Origin: an uncultured Collinsella sp.
Lineage (GTDB): Bacteria > Actinomycetota > Coriobacteriia > Coriobacteriales > Coriobacteriaceae
Assembly: GCA_900545605.1 (NCBI GenBank)
Contig: UQZL01000040.1
Span: forward strand, 1-17,606
Length of the DNA stretch: 17,606 nt
Reading direction: 5' to 3'
A program made the position numbers and the translations under genes. Below the pieces are notes generated by a model. The model saw only the letters and a list, made by a program, of their open reading frames with translations. It was not told the origin of the DNA and ran no database searches. Below are positions 16,056 through 17,606 of this stretch, piece by piece (the stretch's first letter is position 1; each line of letters begins with the position of its first letter).

Positions 16056-16826
16056 ATGATCAAAGCCGCGTTTTTCGATATCGACGGCACGCTGCTGAGC
16101 TTTAAGACCCACCGGATTCCGGCGTCGGCGCAGCAGGTGCTCGACAGCTTTCACGAGCAGGGGATTGCGTGCGTGATCGCCACGGGCCGTCCGACCTACC
16201 AGATGCCGGACTGGCTGTTCGACCTGGGCTGGGATGCGTACATTACGCTTTCGGGCCAGCACTGCTTTGATGCCGAGGGGGTTTACCGCAGCTGCCCGAT
16301 CGATTCGGACGACGTCGCGGTGATTGTGGACCAGGTGGCGCAGGGGCGCTACGACTCGCTGTGCATGCAGGGCGAGAACTCGTTTGTGAACCGCCTGTCC
16401 GAGCGCGTGGTGACGGCTGGCAGCAACGCGGGAATCGTCTACCACGAGGAGCCGTTTGAGCACGCCTTTGACGCACCGGTCTACCAGTTTTGCGCCTTTG
16501 TGGACCCGGCCGACGAGCATATCGTGACCGACGCCGTGTCGCATTCGCTCACCACGCGCTGGTGCGACCTGTTCTGCGACATTATTCCCGCTAACGGCGG
16601 CAAGGACCTGGGCGTGGCGGCGACGCTCGAGCGGCTTGGTATCGACGCGAGCGAGGCGATTGCCTTTGGCGACGGCGAGAATGACCTGTCAATGTTTTCT
16701 GCCGTGGGCACGAGCGTGGCCATGGGCAACGCGCAGGAGACCGTGAAGGCCGCCGCGACCTACGTAACGACCGCCGTGGACGACGACGGCATCTACAACG
16801 CTGCGAAGCACTTTGGATTGATGTAA
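16056..16826 (+). CDS. Cof-type HAD-IIB phosphatase
   Basis: 256-residue HAD hydrolase with the C2 (Cof) cap inserted between motifs II and III. Motif I FFDIDGTLL gives Asp8 and Asp10; motif II is ATGR around 42-45; motif III is Lys183 in NGGKDLGV; motif IV GDGENDLSMF has Asp206, Asn209 and Asp210. Members dephosphorylate sugar phosphates, flavin or pyridoxal phosphate; this one's substrate is unknown. It starts 6 nt after the ABC-F stop, using GAGGAG within the last ABC-F codons as ribosome binding site, so it is translated from the same message. A hairpin and T tract 23 nt after the stop end the unit. Confidence 0.9.
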   Translation: MIKAAFFDIDGTLLSFKTHRIPASAQQVLDSFHEQGIACVIATGRPTYQMPDWLFDLGWDAYITLSGQHCFDAEGVYRSCPIDSDDVAVIVDQVAQGRYDSLCMQGENSFVNRLSERVVTAGSNAGIVYHEEPFEHAFDAPVYQFCAFVDPADEHIVTDAVSHSLTTRWCDLFCDIIPANGGKDLGVAATLERLGIDASEAIAFGDGENDLSMFSAVGTSVAMGNAQETVKAAATYVTTAVDDDGIYNAAKHFGLM

Positions 16827-16848
16827 CTGCGGGTCGGCACCCGGCGCC

Positions 16849-16885
16849 TGGGGACACTCCTTGTGGGGCGTCCCCATTTTGTTTT
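16849..16885 (+). terminator. Intrinsic terminator after the Cof-type HAD gene
   Basis: TGGGGAC (16849-16855) pairs with GTCCCCA (16870-16876), then TTTTGTTTT. The loop side contains GGGACACTCCTTGT, which also occurs almost identically at 191-205 in the left-edge palindrome, so this terminator may derive from that repeat family. Confidence 0.75.
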
Positions 16886-16906
16886 CGTCCCGCACGTTTT
16901 GTGAAA

Positions 16907-16968
16907 CACGGCTAACTTTTAGACAAAGTAGTAAGACATGGGCAACTTTTGCGGTAAAGTTAGCCGTG
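16907..16968. promoter_or_regulatory. Inverted repeat, probable operator/promoter of the DtxR-type regulator
   Basis: CACGGCTAACTTT at 16907-16919 is perfectly mirrored by AAAGTTAGCCGTG at 16956-16968, 36 nt apart. Related half sites GGCAACTTTT (16941-16950) and AGGCTAAC (16981-16988) lie between and after. GGCTAA/TTAGCC words resemble DtxR/IdeR boxes, whose half sites contain TTAGG or similar. The region lies directly upstream of the regulator, which suggests autoregulation. Promoter hexamers are weak (TTGCGG at 16949, TATCCA at 16974). Confidence 0.55.
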
Positions 16969-17013
16969 GAAAGTATCCAAAGGCTAACTAGCAATCATCG
17001 CGAAAGGCGGCCC

Positions 17014-17391
17014 ATGGCCCTACGTGAATCCGGAGAAGACTATCTCGAATCGATCTACGTTCTGTCGGAACGTCAGGGCATCGTGCGCTCGATTGACGTT
17101 GCGGAGTACCTCGGCGTAACTAAGGCGAGCGTTTCCAAGGCCATGGCGACGTTGGAAAGCAACGGCTATGTCGAAATGGGCAAACGAGATGTTCACCTGA
17201 CAAAGCGGGGGCTGGAGGTCGCTCGTCAAATGTGGGAGCGTCACTGCTTTTTCGTGGGGCTGCTAGAGGACGCGGGTGTTTCGGCTGAGGTCGCGTCGCA
17301 AGAGGGCTGCCACATGGAGCATTGCCTGAGCGAGGAGAGCTTTGAGAAGCTGAAATCGATGCTGGGGCGGGACGGCGACCGGGATCAGTAA
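17014..17391 (+). CDS. Short DtxR/MntR-family metal-dependent repressor
   Basis: 125-residue regulator with an N-terminal winged helix (about 5-62; recognition region VTKASVSKAMATLESNGYV) and a dimerisation/metal domain (about 63-120). It lacks the C-terminal SH3-like domain of full DtxR, like MntR. Aligned by eye with MntR, likely metal ligands are Asp9, Glu12, His77, Glu102 and His103. The position of MntR Glu99 is Cys99, as in the iron-sensing DtxR and IdeR (GCHMEH). The metal, iron or manganese, is therefore open. ATG 17014 is set by AAAGG at 17003-17007 and the start typical for the family; upstream in-frame codons run back through the operator. Metal-transport targets are not in the window. 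Confidence 0.88.
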   Translation: MALRESGEDYLESIYVLSERQGIVRSIDVAEYLGVTKASVSKAMATLESNGYVEMGKRDVHLTKRGLEVARQMWERHCFFVGLLEDAGVSAEVASQEGCHMEHCLSEESFEKLKSMLGRDGDRDQ

Positions 17392-17469
17392 CCCCACCAA
17401 CCAAGTCCAACTCAGACAAGGAACCCCGCCAGCAAGCGATGCCCAAGAACCACCAGCAACGTCACCGTA

Positions 17470-17598
17470 GGCCGGGACCGGGCTTGGTTTTGAAAACATT
17501 CCGCAGGCCAGAATCGCCCCCGTTCGTAGCTCCGAAGGAGCAGAACGGGGGCGATTCATTGGTCGAGGACGTTTTCAAAACCAAGCCCGGTCCCGGCC
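17470..17598. repeat. 129-bp nested palindrome (28-bp outer, 15-bp inner arms)
   Basis: The arm at 17470-17497 (begins GGCCGGGACCGGGCTTGG) is perfectly complementary to 17571-17598. Inside, GAATCGCCCCCGTTC (17511-17525) pairs perfectly with 17543-17557, capped by GCTCC-GAA-GGAGC (17529-17541). GGCCA (17506-17510) can also pair with TGGTC (17560-17564). No T tract follows and there is no open frame. The upstream 17392-17469 has nothing identifiable. The element lies 8 nt from the window end, so its context is cut off. Confidence 0.8.
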
Positions 17599-17606
17599 GG
17601 AGGGAC

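Noticed and set aside
15264..16544. Minus-strand open frame of over 400 codons opposite ABC-F and HAD genes
   Set aside because: It runs across two well-supported genes and has no recognisable domain.

Overview
The window looks like chromosome from a high-GC Gram-positive gut actinobacterium, most likely Coriobacteriia and probably Collinsella or a close relative. That assignment is an inference from strong G/C-ending codon use, clear AGGAGG-type ribosome binding sites, the protein family members seen and the GGGGACA-type intergenic palindromes. No rRNA, tRNA or marker gene settles it.

Layout: 1-359 is non-coding and carries a 147-bp nested palindrome followed by the tgt promoter. 360-2470 holds tgt (queuosine tRNA modification) and a LOG-family nucleotide phosphoribohydrolase, separated by a terminator hairpin. 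2471-6855 is an accessory segment with visibly lower GC: a DinJ/YafQ toxin-antitoxin pair, then on the minus strand a 994-residue TOTE-type primase-helicase fusion, then a non-coding stretch with a 208-bp MITE-like inverted-repeat element. 6856-10026 returns to housekeeping genes: a DegV-family protein (minus), a HAD phosphatase and a PepV-like M20 dipeptidase (plus). 10321-13984 is a compact pstSCAB phosphate-uptake operon ending in a strong terminator. 14190-16826 is an ABC-F ATPase followed by a Cof-type HAD phosphatase. 17014-17391 is a short DtxR/MntR-type metal-dependent repressor, and 17470-17598 is a large nested palindrome.

How the genes fit together: pstS-pstC-pstA-pstB encode a complete phosphate importer (binding lipoprotein, two permeases, ATPase), but phoU and a two-component system are not adjacent. 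dinJ and yafQ form a normal antitoxin-toxin operon facing the helicase gene. The remaining genes are independent units.

The most unusual feature is the density of structured intergenic repeats. One palindromic family (TTGCGGTGRAATAG arms) occurs three times, each just 3' of a gene, with base changes that preserve pairing. Two nearly identical, same-orientation copies bracket the primase-helicase gene, and one of them supplies its last sense codons and stop codon. The helicase start codon also sits 3 nt from an 18-bp inverted repeat. This repeat-bracketed primase-helicase next to a toxin-antitoxin pair is the best candidate here for an under-described mobile or conflict module.
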